Below are positions 1 through 8,334 of a stretch of 64,000 nucleotides of DNA, in pieces. Origin of the DNA: Psychrobacillus sp042945595 (GTDB lineage: Bacteria > Bacillota > Bacilli > Bacillales_A > Planococcaceae); assembly GCF_042945595.1 (NCBI RefSeq), contig NZ_CP168493.1, positions 2,604,001-2,668,000 of the forward strand. Direction: 5' to 3'. Each line of letters opens with the position of its first letter. Positions within the stretch are counted from its first letter, which is position 1. Position numbers and translations under genes: made by a program. The notes beneath the pieces were generated by a model. It searched no databases. It saw only the letters and a program-made list of their open reading frames with translations, and was not told the DNA's origin.

Positions 1-72
1 CTCTGTCTAAACACTCATTATAAGCACCAGTTCATTATGTCGACCAAGCATTTTGTCTTTATTATTTACCCA

Positions 73-149
73 GTTGATTGAAGCGGAAGGCGGCGGCGAT
101 GGCTCATCGCTCACCCCACGGAAAGCGACCGCCTGCAGCGAAAATCAAC
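73..149. repeat. GC-rich dispersed repeat, family R2, short copy
   Basis: This segment starts with GTTGATTG followed by AGCGGAAGGCGG and ends with CGGAAAGCGACCGCCTGCAG and AAAATCAAC, so its ends are roughly inverted relative to each other. The same ends recur at 15839-15951 and 62989-63161. It is much richer in G and C than its surroundings. No gene is visible in it. It is a short version of the element, lacking most of the middle part seen in the other copies. Confidence 0.7.
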
Positions 150-199
150 CTCTTATGATCAAAAGTTTATACACTTTCTAATTCTTTAAGAAAATCCCA

Positions 200-345
200 A
201 CCGTCCTTTAATTGCATCCAGTGTTTGTCCTTCGCCTTCTTGGAATTTGTAAAGACATGATGCATTTGGTTTGGATAATGAGAGATAAGATGCTATCCTA
301 CTCTTTTAAAAGCGGACGAAGATTCGTCCGCTCAGCGCTTCATCA
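200..345. repeat. Dispersed intergenic repeat, family R1, 3' part
   Basis: The block from about 223 (GTAAAGACATGATGCATTTG at 249) to the hairpin GCGGACGAAG/TTCGTCCGC near 313-333 recurs at about 44560-44685 and 62655-62785. Read on the minus strand, the hairpin lies just downstream of the thioredoxin gene and is followed by T-rich sequence, so it may also terminate that transcript. The 5' half of the family seen at the other loci is missing here. Confidence 0.7.
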
Positions 346-359
346 TCATTGGATACTAA

Positions 360-671
360 TTAGATTGTTTGCAAAAACGATTCAATTTCTTCTTTTGTTT
401 TGCGGTCTTTGCTGACAAAACGTCCTTTTTCTTCCCCTTTGTCAAAAACAATGAAACTAGGAATGCCAAAAATATCTAATTGACTACAAAGATCCATAAA
501 TTTATCTCGATCAACAGATATAAATTGAAAATCCGCAAAATTCCCTTCTACTTCTTCCATAAAAGGATCTATGAAATGACAGTCCGGACACCAATCCGCT
601 GTAAATTTAAAAACTACTTTGTTAGCTTGTTTAAGCTGGTCAAATTGTTCAATAGATGTTAGGTTTTCCAC
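360..671 (-). CDS. ytpP: Thioredoxin family protein (YtpP-like)
   Basis: A small cytoplasmic thioredoxin-fold protein of 103 residues, probably a disulfide/thiol oxidoreductase. The active site is WCPDC at residues 27-31 and a cis-proline loop (GIPSF) is present near residue 71. The protein has no signal peptide. The start is a GTG with GGAGG placed 7 bases upstream. It lies just downstream of a lipoprotein gene on the same strand and close to ytoP-like and ytzB-like genes, the same neighbourhood as ytpP in B. subtilis, which supports that name. The CPDC active site differs from the CGPC of general thioredoxin, so its partner is probably specific and is unknown. Confidence 0.85.
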   Translation of the reverse strand: MENLTSIEQFDQLKQANKVVFKFTADWCPDCHFIDPFMEEVEGNFADFQFISVDRDKFMDLCSQLDIFGIPSFIVFDKGEEKGRFVSKDRKTKEEIESFLQTI

Positions 672-684
672 TTATTTTCCTCCT

Positions 685-1197
685 TTAGTTAGTTGAAATT
701 GATTTTACAATCTGCATCATATTTTCTAAGTTTGAAGCAATATTATGCTGTTTCGATATAGTTGTAAGTTTAATTCCACCAATACTCGTGATTAATTCAA
801 AGTTATCTTCACTGTTTTGGATAATTGCTGCAAAACCAAAACGACCATTTTGTTCAAATCTATTCTTTTCAACTATTTTTAATTTAGTATCTGCAATCAT
901 TAAATCATAATATAGTTGACTTCCAGGAAGCTCATTTGGGTTCACAAATAAAATGTATGAATCTTTTCCTTTAGATAATAGAATATTAGTTTGATCCGAT
1001 GCGTCTTCAATAGAAAATCCCGTTGGCAAGAAGACTTTCAAGTTACCCACTTTTTCATTAGCCTTTTCAGCATCTCCTTGGAACACTATTTTGGCATTCT
1101 CAATACCATCTGCTGCTTGCTCTTCTACTGAAGAACAACCTACTAATAAAATGACAGCTAGTGACGCGATACATAATCGCATCCATTGTCGAGTCAT
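685..1197 (-). CDS. Small lipoprotein of unknown function
   Basis: A 170-residue protein with a type II signal peptide: basic start, hydrophobic stretch and lipobox LLVGCSS with the cysteine at about residue 21. After cleavage it should be anchored to the outer face of the membrane. The mature part is mixed alpha/beta in appearance, with no motif I recognise. A good ribosome site (TAGGAGG) precedes the ATG. It ends 13 bases before the ytpP-like gene, so the two are probably co-transcribed. I cannot assign a function; a redox link to the thioredoxin is only a guess from position. Confidence 0.8.
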   Translation of the reverse strand: MTRQWMRLCIASLAVILLVGCSSVEEQAADGIENAKIVFQGDAEKANEKVGNLKVFLPTGFSIEDASDQTNILLSKGKDSYILFVNPNELPGSQLYYDLMIADTKLKIVEKNRFEQNGRFGFAAIIQNSEDNFELITSIGGIKLTTISKQHNIASNLENMMQIVKSISTN

Positions 1198-1260
1198 TTA
1201 CCTTCCTCCTATCAAAGCATAACTGCTATATATTTTAACGATGATTCATACTGCATGCAA

Positions 1261-1782
1261 CTACATTAACTTTTTAGAAAGCTCATACTGTCCAATTAGA
1301 AGCAACATGATATGCTCGAACATATCACTTCTTTTAACAAAATTATTCGTAAATACGCCAATTGCACCTTCTTCGTGCCGAATGTCATTCTTATTCGTAT
1401 AGACGTCCATTACCGGCCCAAGTTCCGAACCCGCTTTCAACTGAATTGCAATTTCCATTGGCAAAGGGATACCCGCTCCATTTGCAGTAAAAATTGTGCC
1501 ATCATTTGTTGAAAGAGCACCCCAATTACAAATATACATGATTCCATCTATTTCATTCACTCCACCTTCTAATCCTATTCCAAAGGTTGCTTCCGAGTTC
1601 TCCATCAATTGTTTGGCACGGTTAATAGCACCTTGTCTAGTTTCTTCATCACTCATTGGTTGGTTTGATACAAGTGATGGTACTTCGACGTTTTTAAATT
1701 CTGCATCCGGATAATATAATGCAGAGATTGTGTGTACAGCTTTTGTTTTAGCTCTATTATTGGTTCCTATTAATATTTTCAT
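1261..1782 (-). CDS. DUF84-family NTP phosphatase-like protein
   Basis: This 173-residue protein begins with IGTNNRAKTKAV, the conserved start of the DUF84/YjjX family of inosine/xanthosine triphosphatases, which remove non-canonical purine nucleotides. Further family-like segments are VPSLVSNQPMSDEET at about 34-48 and GIGLEGGV at about 69-76. The length fits the family. The gene sits between the lipoprotein gene and the aminopeptidase gene on the same strand. Substrate specificity cannot be read from the sequence. Confidence 0.75.
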   Translation of the reverse strand: MKILIGTNNRAKTKAVHTISALYYPDAEFKNVEVPSLVSNQPMSDEETRQGAINRAKQLMENSEATFGIGLEGGVNEIDGIMYICNWGALSTNDGTIFTANGAGIPLPMEIAIQLKAGSELGPVMDVYTNKNDIRHEEGAIGVFTNNFVKRSDMFEHIMLLLIGQYELSKKLM

Positions 1783-1802
1783 ACAATGTATCTCCTATCT
1801 AG

Positions 1803-1829
1803 AAAAAAGGATGCCACTAGGGCACCCAA
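1803..1829 (-). terminator. Terminator after ytoP-like gene
   Basis: On the minus strand a GGGTGCC...GGCATCC hairpin is followed by six T residues. It starts directly after the stop codon of the aminopeptidase gene, so the DUF84 gene may need its own promoter or readthrough. Confidence 0.7.
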
Positions 1830-2903
1830 TTAAACATTTGCTTTTATTGTTTCTAAAGTTGTTCGGTCGCATGTCTTTACTAATTTAGTAATCAACTCTT
1901 TTGCTGCAGCATAATCATCAGTATGAATAATGGAAGCAGAAGTATGGATATAACGAGAGCATATTCCAATTACTGCACTTGGTATTCCTTCATTTGACGT
2001 ATGAACACGACCTGCATCTGTTCCACCTTGAGAGATGAAATATTGGTAAGGAATTTTATGTGTTTCTGCTGTATCTAATACAAATTCTCTCATACCCCGA
2101 TGCGTTATCATCGTACGGTCAAAAATACGTAATAGAGTTCCTTTTCCAAGTTGACCAAATTCATTTTTATTCCCAGAAGCATCATTTGCAGGGCTCGCAT
2201 CTAATGCAAAGAATAGATCAGGATTAATCATATTCGCTGAAGCTTGTGCACCGCGTAGGCCAACTTCTTCCATTACATTTGCTCCTGAATAAAGCATATT
2301 CGGTAATTGCTCATTTTGCACTTCTTTTAATAATTCAATAGCAAGTCCGCAACCATAACGGTTATCCCAAGCTTTTGCCATAATCTTCTTGTCATTTGCC
2401 ATTGGAGTAAAAGGACAAACAGGAACTATTTGATCTCCCGGTTTAACACCCATGCGAAGAACATCTTCTTTATCATCTGCACCAATATCGATTAACATAT
2501 TTTTAATATCCATTGGTTTATTTCGCATTTCATCACTCAATAAATGAGGTGGTATCGATCCAATGACACCAGGAATTGTTTTTTCATTCGTCACAATCTC
2601 TACTCGTTGCGCAAGCAGTACTTGGCTCCACCAACCACCCAACGTTTGAAAACGAATCATTCCGTTATCTGTAATGCCAGATACCATAAAACCTACTTCA
2701 TCCATATGGCCTGCTACTAAAATTTTCGGACCATTTTCATCGCCCTTTTTTAAGCCAAAAATACCACCTAAATTATCTTGTACAATTTCATCTGAATACT
2801 TTTCAAGCTCACTGCGCATAAAAGACCGAACTGCATACTCATTACCAGGTGCTCCTGGTAATTCTGTTAATGTTTTAAATAGCGAACGTGTTTCTTCATT
2901 CAT
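1830..2903 (-). CDS. ytoP: M42 family metallo-aminopeptidase (YtoP-like)
   Basis: A 357-residue M42 (glutamyl aminopeptidase/endoglucanase-like) peptidase that removes N-terminal residues from peptides using two metal ions in the cytoplasm. The expected metal and catalytic residues are visible in order: AGHMDEVG near 64, KAWDNRYGCG near 178, the EE pair of VMEEVGLRG near 212, ALDASP near 234, and a C-terminal IHTSASIIHTDD containing the last histidine ligand. The start ATG follows AGGAGG. It is divergently oriented from the ytzB-like gene, as in the B. subtilis neighbourhood. Confidence 0.9.
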   Translation of the reverse strand: MNEETRSLFKTLTELPGAPGNEYAVRSFMRSELEKYSDEIVQDNLGGIFGLKKGDENGPKILVAGHMDEVGFMVSGITDNGMIRFQTLGGWWSQVLLAQRVEIVTNEKTIPGVIGSIPPHLLSDEMRNKPMDIKNMLIDIGADDKEDVLRMGVKPGDQIVPVCPFTPMANDKKIMAKAWDNRYGCGLAIELLKEVQNEQLPNMLYSGANVMEEVGLRGAQASANMINPDLFFALDASPANDASGNKNEFGQLGKGTLLRIFDRTMITHRGMREFVLDTAETHKIPYQYFISQGGTDAGRVHTSNEGIPSAVIGICSRYIHTSASIIHTDDYAAAKELITKLVKTCDRTTLETIKANV

Positions 2904-3076
2904 CTGTAAAAAGCCTCCTAAAGCATCATATCAATTTAATTTAGAGAAAATGTAGATTCCTTTTCTATTGTAATAAAAGTTTGAACTGTTTACTACACAT
3001 AAACTTCGACTTCCGAAAAATTTATTTGAATGGTGATGTATGTTACACTAAAAAAAAGACGCAAGGAGGAGTAGTA

Positions 3077-3391
3077 TTGAAGCTTCGTGATTATATGATG
3101 GGTCTTGGAACAGGTATTGTAATTGGAATTGTCGCTAGTCAAGCTGCAAGTAAAATGGATATTAATCGATCTGCTGAGCTTGTTTTAAAGGAAATAAAAA
3201 ATTCATTTAAACTGGAAGGTCCAATAGATGGTTCATGGATTTTCATGAGTCCTGAACCTTTTCAGAAAGAAGCTATTCATATAAATGTATATAAAGGCGG
3301 AATTACTCGCGTAAAAAATGGTCTACTTGAACAATTTGAATTTGCTGCTGACGCAAAAACGGGAACAGTTGTGGAGTTAGTGAAAGTTTAA
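3077..3391 (+). CDS. ytzB: YtzB-like small PepSY-type protein
   Basis: I place the start at the TTG at 3077, because AAGGAGGA sits 6 bases before it; the longer open frame upstream has no ribosome site. The 104-residue product has an N-terminal hydrophobic segment (GLGTGIVIGIVASQAA) that could anchor it to the membrane, then a region resembling PepSY domains (roughly residues 30-104, ending KTGTVVELVKV). Its position next to the M42 peptidase and ytnP-like genes matches ytzB of B. subtilis. PepSY domains are thought to inhibit peptidases; that role here is inference. Confidence 0.7.
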   Translation: MKLRDYMMGLGTGIVIGIVASQAASKMDINRSAELVLKEIKNSFKLEGPIDGSWIFMSPEPFQKEAIHINVYKGGITRVKNGLLEQFEFAADAKTGTVVELVKV

Positions 3392-3452
3392 TAATTTTAC
3401 TATGTATAACTAAGCTTTCGCAGTGTGAAATGAAAAAAAATAGTCCAAATTT

Positions 3453-3486
3453 TAAAAGCGTCCGAATACAATTCCGGACGCTTTAA
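3453..3486. terminator. Bidirectional terminator
   Basis: AAAGCGTCCG and CGGACGCTTT form a 10-bp stem between two convergent genes (ytzB-like on plus, ytnP-like on minus). A-rich and T-rich flanks suit both directions. Confidence 0.75.
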
Positions 3487-3511
3487 GCTGATTTATTAAA
3501 TGGATATTATC

Positions 3512-4360
3512 TCAGTATCGTGTTCGATCTATTTTATCCACTATTTCTTTCCCATCATTTGACCATTTTACTAATCGATAAAAGGCATCGTGATAAAAAC
3601 TGAACCAGTAATTTTGCTGTATCCCTTCATTTACCCATTTTTCTTTGGCGAATACAGAAGTCATTGGATAATCGTCGTATGCTAATACCCACAAAGGGTT
3701 TTGATGTGCATGAGTGGGCATCAAGTCTGCCATATGAATAAGTGTTTCCCCATTCTGCTTAAACAAAATAATACTATGCCCATCGCTATGCCCACCTGTA
3801 TGAATCATCTCAATACCATCTACGACTTCAATGGAATTTGAAAACGGGATAACTTGCCCTTCAATTGGTTCCCAGTTCTCTTTCCAATAAGTATTTCGTG
3901 AACGAATATTTGGATCTCTCATTTCATTCCATTCGACATCTGAGACGTAAATTTTCGCATTTGGAAAACTCGATACCAACTTATCATCTTCCCATCTTGT
4001 TAACCCACATGCATGATCAAAATGGAGATGCGTCATGAGAATTAGATCGATATCTTCAGGTAATATTCCTTGTTGAGCTAGATCGTCCTCCACCTGAGAT
4101 TGATCGGACACTCCATAGTTGCGGAGTTGTTTCTCTGTAAATTTTCCAAAGCCAAGTCCAGCTTCCATCAATATATTATGTCCTTTGTATTGAATGAAAA
4201 GCGGATCCGATGGTAATTCAATTTGATTTTTTTCATTGACTGGATATTTTTTTTCCCATAATGGTTTTGGCACAACACCGAACATGGCTCCCCCATCCAT
4301 GTAAGTTGTCCCGCCTTTTAGCCAAGTTAATGACATATCGTGAAATTGAAACGTATCCAT
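3512..4360 (-). CDS. ytnP: Metallo-beta-lactamase fold lactonase (YtnP-like)
   Basis: A 282-residue MBL-fold hydrolase. The dinuclear zinc motif THLHFDHACG is at about residues 110-119, followed by HTGGHSDGHS (third metal histidine), MADLMP (bridging aspartate) and a late HDAFY. YtnP of B. subtilis is a quorum-quenching lactonase that interferes with streptomycin signalling in Streptomyces; the same substrate here is inferred from similarity and position only. No signal peptide is seen, so it is probably cytoplasmic. It lies just downstream of trmB on the same strand, 16 bases apart. Confidence 0.8.
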   Translation of the reverse strand: MDTFQFHDMSLTWLKGGTTYMDGGAMFGVVPKPLWEKKYPVNEKNQIELPSDPLFIQYKGHNILMEAGLGFGKFTEKQLRNYGVSDQSQVEDDLAQQGILPEDIDLILMTHLHFDHACGLTRWEDDKLVSSFPNAKIYVSDVEWNEMRDPNIRSRNTYWKENWEPIEGQVIPFSNSIEVVDGIEMIHTGGHSDGHSIILFKQNGETLIHMADLMPTHAHQNPLWVLAYDDYPMTSVFAKEKWVNEGIQQNYWFSFYHDAFYRLVKWSNDGKEIVDKIDRTRY

Positions 4361-4376
4361 TCTCTCAGGTCCCCTT

Positions 4377-5018
4377 TTACACGTATTTTGCTTCTACTCG
4401 ATAAATTGGTTGTCCCTTTGCAGAAAACTTTTCCTCGTATTCTGTCATAATATTATCTTCTGGCATGTTTGCATGTAAGTCGAGTGAAACGTCTTTTATT
4501 AACATTCCATAAGCCGACATGCTCATTAAAGAATATTCGAATAAACCCCGATTATCCGTTTTAAAGTGAATTTCAGCATGATCTACTAAAATAGATTCAT
4601 ATAGTTTTAAAAACCCTTCATGCATTAAACGTCTTTTTGCATGTCTAATTTTCGGCCAAGGATCAGAAAAATTTAAATAGACGCGGTCTACATCATTTTT
4701 TTCAAAATACTTTGCCAAATCCGCTCCGTTTACTTTTAACAAGCGCAAGTTCGATAGTGGTTGTGCAGCAAGCGCATTTTCTAATGCACATACTATAACA
4801 CTATCATATAGCTCAATCCCAATATAATTAATAGTAGGATTCTGTTTAGCCATGCCAGTAATAAACTGACCTTTTCCTGTACCAACTTCTATATGGAGTG
4901 GATTATTATTTTTAAATTCAATATCCCATTTTCCTTTTAGCTCTTCTGGATTTGGAATTACAATTTCAGGATGAGCATTGATTAAATCCTCTGCCCATGG
5001 TTTATGTCTTAACCTCAT
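4377..5018 (-). CDS. trmB: tRNA (guanine-N7-)-methyltransferase
   Basis: TrmB makes m7G46 in the variable loop of tRNAs using S-adenosylmethionine. The 213-residue length is typical. Visible signatures are the SAM-binding loop VGTGKGQFITGMA near 45-57, the family motif DPWPKIRHAKRR near 118-129, and FKTDNRGLFEYSL near 152-164. An AAGGGAG ribosome site precedes the ATG. It follows the lipid kinase gene by four bases and is likely translated from the same message. Confidence 0.95.
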   Translation of the reverse strand: MRLRHKPWAEDLINAHPEIVIPNPEELKGKWDIEFKNNNPLHIEVGTGKGQFITGMAKQNPTINYIGIELYDSVIVCALENALAAQPLSNLRLLKVNGADLAKYFEKNDVDRVYLNFSDPWPKIRHAKRRLMHEGFLKLYESILVDHAEIHFKTDNRGLFEYSLMSMSAYGMLIKDVSLDLHANMPEDNIMTEYEEKFSAKGQPIYRVEAKYV

Positions 5019-5022
5019 TACA

Positions 5023-5961
5023 TTAACTCCCTTTACTTTTTGGTTTTGCCAATTTCCAAGCTTTTGATTGTACAGAAAAAGAATAACTTTGATCTACATA
5101 TGTCTTACAAGAAAACTCTCCATCTACATGTCCATATACTTGATCATGCATTGTTATTCTAAAATTCTTCGCTTGAAATTGTTTGACTTCTTTATATTTT
5201 GTATGTTTGCCGAAAAAAACAGTTCCGAATATAAATAATAACTTCCATCTAGCTAATTTATTCACTACTGTCATTTCGATTAATTGATCATTTGGTTGAG
5301 AGTTTGGAGATATCTTCATTCCTCCACCGAAAAACGGCTGATTGCATACGACAATAAACCAAACATCATCAAACTTTATCGTATCTTCTTCCGTATGTAA
5401 AGTGAAGGAAAATCTATTAAATGTTAATAGTTCTTTTATCACATATAGTATGTACGTTAGTTTCCCTAATTCTAATGCATTTAACCACTTTTTCCACTTG
5501 GAATTGTTGACAGAATAAACTACTTTCGCATCAAAGCCAAATCCTGCATTATTCATAAATACATAGGAATCTTGAGTTGATGTTAGTTTCCCTAAATCTA
5601 ATTCCTCATATGGATCAAAGTCATTTACATACTCCTGTAACTGTTCTGCCGTTTGAAAAACAGAAAATGTCCGACCAAAATCATTTCCACTACCTGCAGA
5701 AATAACTCCGATTCGAACATGCTCATATTCAGTTACACCAGAAATTATTTCGTGAATTGTCCCATCTCCTCCAATGGCAATTATAAATACATCTTCCACG
5801 CTATTTTCTGCACAATTCTTAGCAATTTCTGTGGCGTGCCCACTAAATTCTGTAAGATAGTAACTGTATGGAAAGGTTATTTTGGATTTCCAAGAGGCCC
5901 ATATTTTTTTCCCTCTTCCCTGACCAGCATATTCGTTCACAATGAAGACGACTTTATTCAT
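5023..5961 (-). CDS. ytlR: Diacylglycerol kinase-family lipid kinase (YtlR-like)
   Basis: A 312-residue member of the DAGK catalytic domain family, which phosphorylates lipid alcohols such as diacylglycerol. The N-terminal nucleotide-binding part has NEYAGQGRGKKIW (8-20) and the GGDGT motif in AIGGDGTIHEI at about 63-73, then SAGSGNDFGR at about 88-97. The C-terminal beta-rich half includes HVDGEFSC. The start overlaps the end of the ytlQ-like gene by eight bases (GAGGAAATAA before the ATG), suggesting translational coupling. The true lipid substrate is unknown. Confidence 0.85.
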   Translation of the reverse strand: MNKVVFIVNEYAGQGRGKKIWASWKSKITFPYSYYLTEFSGHATEIAKNCAENSVEDVFIIAIGGDGTIHEIISGVTEYEHVRIGVISAGSGNDFGRTFSVFQTAEQLQEYVNDFDPYEELDLGKLTSTQDSYVFMNNAGFGFDAKVVYSVNNSKWKKWLNALELGKLTYILYVIKELLTFNRFSFTLHTEEDTIKFDDVWFIVVCNQPFFGGGMKISPNSQPNDQLIEMTVVNKLARWKLLFIFGTVFFGKHTKYKEVKQFQAKNFRITMHDQVYGHVDGEFSCKTYVDQSYSFSVQSKAWKLAKPKSKGS

Positions 5962-6937
5962 TTATTTCCTCACTGTCTACTTCCCAACCCGCTCTTGAAT
6001 AAGAGGTTGTTTGTACTAGATCAAGGATCGACTGAGCAGCTTTAAATTGCATATGCTTCATAGGAGAAGGAGAGGACTTTAATGACAAAAACCACTCAGG
6101 AAATTTTCTGCAATCCACAAATTGCGTATTAAAAGAAGTACCCGGATAATCAATATATCCATTTCTCGATAGAATTACCTTTTTAATTGGCAAATCAATC
6201 TCTTCTTTCTTAAAAATTTGCAATAGAATTGACTCCATCCGATTTAATCCAACCATGGGGCTCAGAATCTTTTTCTCTTCCTTACCGCTTTTTCGAATCC
6301 AAAATCGATCGCTGCTTCCTATAAATGCGTCTAAATCTTTCGCCTCTAAGACAACTAGACAAATAATTTCGGTAGGCAGAATAAGAAGAATATCCAGTTC
6401 AACAGGTGCTTTTTTTAGTTTTAAAATGGGATAATAGAACAAAAAGTAATTATCTGGAAGCTGCAAAGTTAGTGTTCGTAATAGTTTATCTCGCATAAGC
6501 TTTGGATCAACGTATGACTTTTCGCGTAATGTTGAGCTAGCCCACTTCAATTGAAAATGAAAAAGCTGATTTAAATACATGCGCTTTAACTCTTCTTTTG
6601 TTTGTGGGTTATACACAATATTTGGCTCAAAATGTAGTGTAGTAGTCTCCTCTAAGACAACATCTTCTTCTTGTAACTCCGTTGCTTCCCATGTATCTTC
6701 TTCCAATTTTTCTTCCTTATTAGTGCGATTAAAAAGCTTTGAAAAAAAAGATTTTTTTTCAAATTCTTCTACCTCATCTTCTTTTTCTAACCATGTAGAG
6801 TCAAAAGATCCTTGTTCCCATTTTACTATTGTTCGTTCCCACTGTTGCCTCTTCAAACGCACGAATTGAGTAGGATATCTCTTTAAATCGACTTGATAAC
6901 GAGATATATAATCTTGAAGCTTTACTAGTTGTGCCAT
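5954..6937 (-). CDS. ytlQ: YtlQ-like protein with NERD-like segment
   Basis: A 327-residue protein in the position of B. subtilis ytlQ, between the lipid kinase and the RNA ligase-like gene. The middle part (roughly 175-245) has VELDILLILP followed by LVVLEAKDLDAF, then SPMVGLNRMES, a layout like nuclease-related (NERD) domains, where D and ExK would be catalytic. Residues 60-100 are strongly charged and likely flexible. A strong AGGAGG precedes the ATG. The NERD relation is my reading of the motif pattern; nuclease activity is unproven. Confidence 0.65.
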   Translation of the reverse strand: MAQLVKLQDYISRYQVDLKRYPTQFVRLKRQQWERTIVKWEQGSFDSTWLEKEDEVEEFEKKSFFSKLFNRTNKEEKLEEDTWEATELQEEDVVLEETTTLHFEPNIVYNPQTKEELKRMYLNQLFHFQLKWASSTLREKSYVDPKLMRDKLLRTLTLQLPDNYFLFYYPILKLKKAPVELDILLILPTEIICLVVLEAKDLDAFIGSSDRFWIRKSGKEEKKILSPMVGLNRMESILLQIFKKEEIDLPIKKVILSRNGYIDYPGTSFNTQFVDCRKFPEWFLSLKSSPSPMKHMQFKAAQSILDLVQTTSYSRAGWEVDSEEINE

Positions 6938-6940
6938 TTC

Positions 6941-7486
6941 TTAACCTCCTCCACTATGCATGATACATACTTCCTCGTAGCGAGGTGTATTATTTGGATT
7001 TACTAGAAATAAAGAAAAATTAGTAACCCTAAAGGTTGTACTTTCTAGCCGAAATTCTTCAATTGATTGCAATCCTTTTGATGCCCATTTTTTTGCGATC
7101 GTAATATGGGGATTAAACTCTTTGCGGTTATCTATTTCTATATAATTTGAAATTTTTTCTATAACCTTTTGCTGCAAGCAAGTTAAAGATTCACTTTCTT
7201 CTAATGCTGTATAAACAACTCTAGGGGTGAGATTATTTCCAAAATGTGCGATTCCATTAGTCGTTAAATCAAAAGATTTCCAGTCGATATTTTGATTTAA
7301 CGACTGGACTATTTGATCTACGGAATTTTGCTCAGTTTGACCTAAATAATAGAGCGTAATATGCAAGTCCTCCGCAACAGGCAATATTTTATGCGTTTCA
7401 TGCAAATTAGTTCTATCTCTTGCTTCAATAATGGACGCCGAAAGATTATTTGGAATCTTAATACCTATAAAATAATGTGTGTTCAT
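6941..7486 (-). CDS. thpR: RNA 2',3'-cyclic phosphodiesterase (2'-5' ligase family)
   Basis: A 181-residue 2H-phosphoesterase. The two signature HxTx motifs are present: HITL at residues 42-45 and HITI in the second half, near 127. This family opens 2',3'-cyclic phosphates on RNA and was first described as a 2'-5' RNA ligase. It corresponds to YtlP of B. subtilis. The start ATG overlaps the stop of the D-amino-acid aminotransferase gene (ATGA), so the two are translationally coupled. Confidence 0.9.
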   Translation of the reverse strand: MNTHYFIGIKIPNNLSASIIEARDRTNLHETHKILPVAEDLHITLYYLGQTEQNSVDQIVQSLNQNIDWKSFDLTTNGIAHFGNNLTPRVVYTALEESESLTCLQQKVIEKISNYIEIDNRKEFNPHITIAKKWASKGLQSIEEFRLESTTFRVTNFSLFLVNPNNTPRYEEVCIMHSGGG

Positions 7487-8334
7487 GTCTCATGAGAAGT
7501 TGGTATTTTTTTCTCAAAAGCTTTTTGTATCTTTTCCGTCCATTCACCACGTTTACTGTTTCCAATTGCTTGCCCATTAATCGAAATAACCGGCATTACT
7601 TCCGCATTTGTTGAAGACATGATAAATTCATCCATTTTTAATGCTTGTTGTTTTGTAAATGCTTCTTCTACTACAGGTAAACCAACCTCTTTACAACAAT
7701 CTAAAATAACTTGTCTTGTAATCCCATTTAATATCAAGTTACTTACTGGATGTGTATAAAGTACGCCATCTTTTATGCCGTACATATTAGAAGATGAACC
7801 TTCTGTAATTGTTTCACCTCGGTGTAAAATTGCCTCATAGCACTCTTGACTAATTGCTTCTTGTTTTGCAAGGACATTCCCAAGAAGATTTAAGGACTTT
7901 ATATCACAACGAAGCCATCTTATATCTTCTACAAAACATGCTTTTACCCCATTCTCCAGTTGTTCTAATGGACGGGTAGTTTCTTTTGTATATGCTGTCA
8001 GTACTGACTCCACTGCAGGTATCGGAAAGTTATGCTGCCTTGGACTAGCGCCACGAGTAACTTGCAAATAGATTTGACCATTTTGCACTTCATTCGTTTC
8101 GATTAATTCATGAATCATTTTATGCAGTACATCTTTTGTATAAGGAATGACTAATTGAATTTTATCTGCACTTGCATATAAACGGTCAATATGTTCGATT
8201 GCGGTAAATACATCACCATTATAAATTTTGATCACTTCATAAATTCCATCTCCAAATTGATAACCACGGTCTTCGTATCCAATTTTTACTTCCTCTTCAC
8301 TTACAATTTGATCATTCCACAATATTTTTGCCAT
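7483..8334 (-). CDS. dat: D-amino-acid transaminase (D-alanine aminotransferase)
   Basis: A fold-type IV pyridoxal-phosphate enzyme of 283 residues that interconverts D-alanine and D-glutamate, supplying D-amino acids for peptidoglycan. The catalytic lysine lies in RCDIKSLNLLGNV (K146), and the cofactor region HRGETITEGSSSN follows with E178. GYQFGDGIYEVIK near 24-36 is the typical start of the family. Length and motifs match bacillar Dat. Its first codon overlaps the stop of pepV by one base (TAATG), so it is the second gene of a pepV-dat-thpR unit. Confidence 0.93.
   Translation of the reverse strand: MAKILWNDQIVSEEEVKIGYEDRGYQFGDGIYEVIKIYNGDVFTAIEHIDRLYASADKIQLVIPYTKDVLHKMIHELIETNEVQNGQIYLQVTRGASPRQHNFPIPAVESVLTAYTKETTRPLEQLENGVKACFVEDIRWLRCDIKSLNLLGNVLAKQEAISQECYEAILHRGETITEGSSSNMYGIKDGVLYTHPVSNLILNGITRQVILDCCKEVGLPVVEEAFTKQQALKMDEFIMSSTNAEVMPVISINGQAIGNSKRGEWTEKIQKAFEKKIPTSHET

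Noticed and set aside
212..415. A 67-codon open frame on the plus strand
   Set aside because: It crosses an R1 repeat and runs antisense into the thioredoxin gene; no ribosome site.
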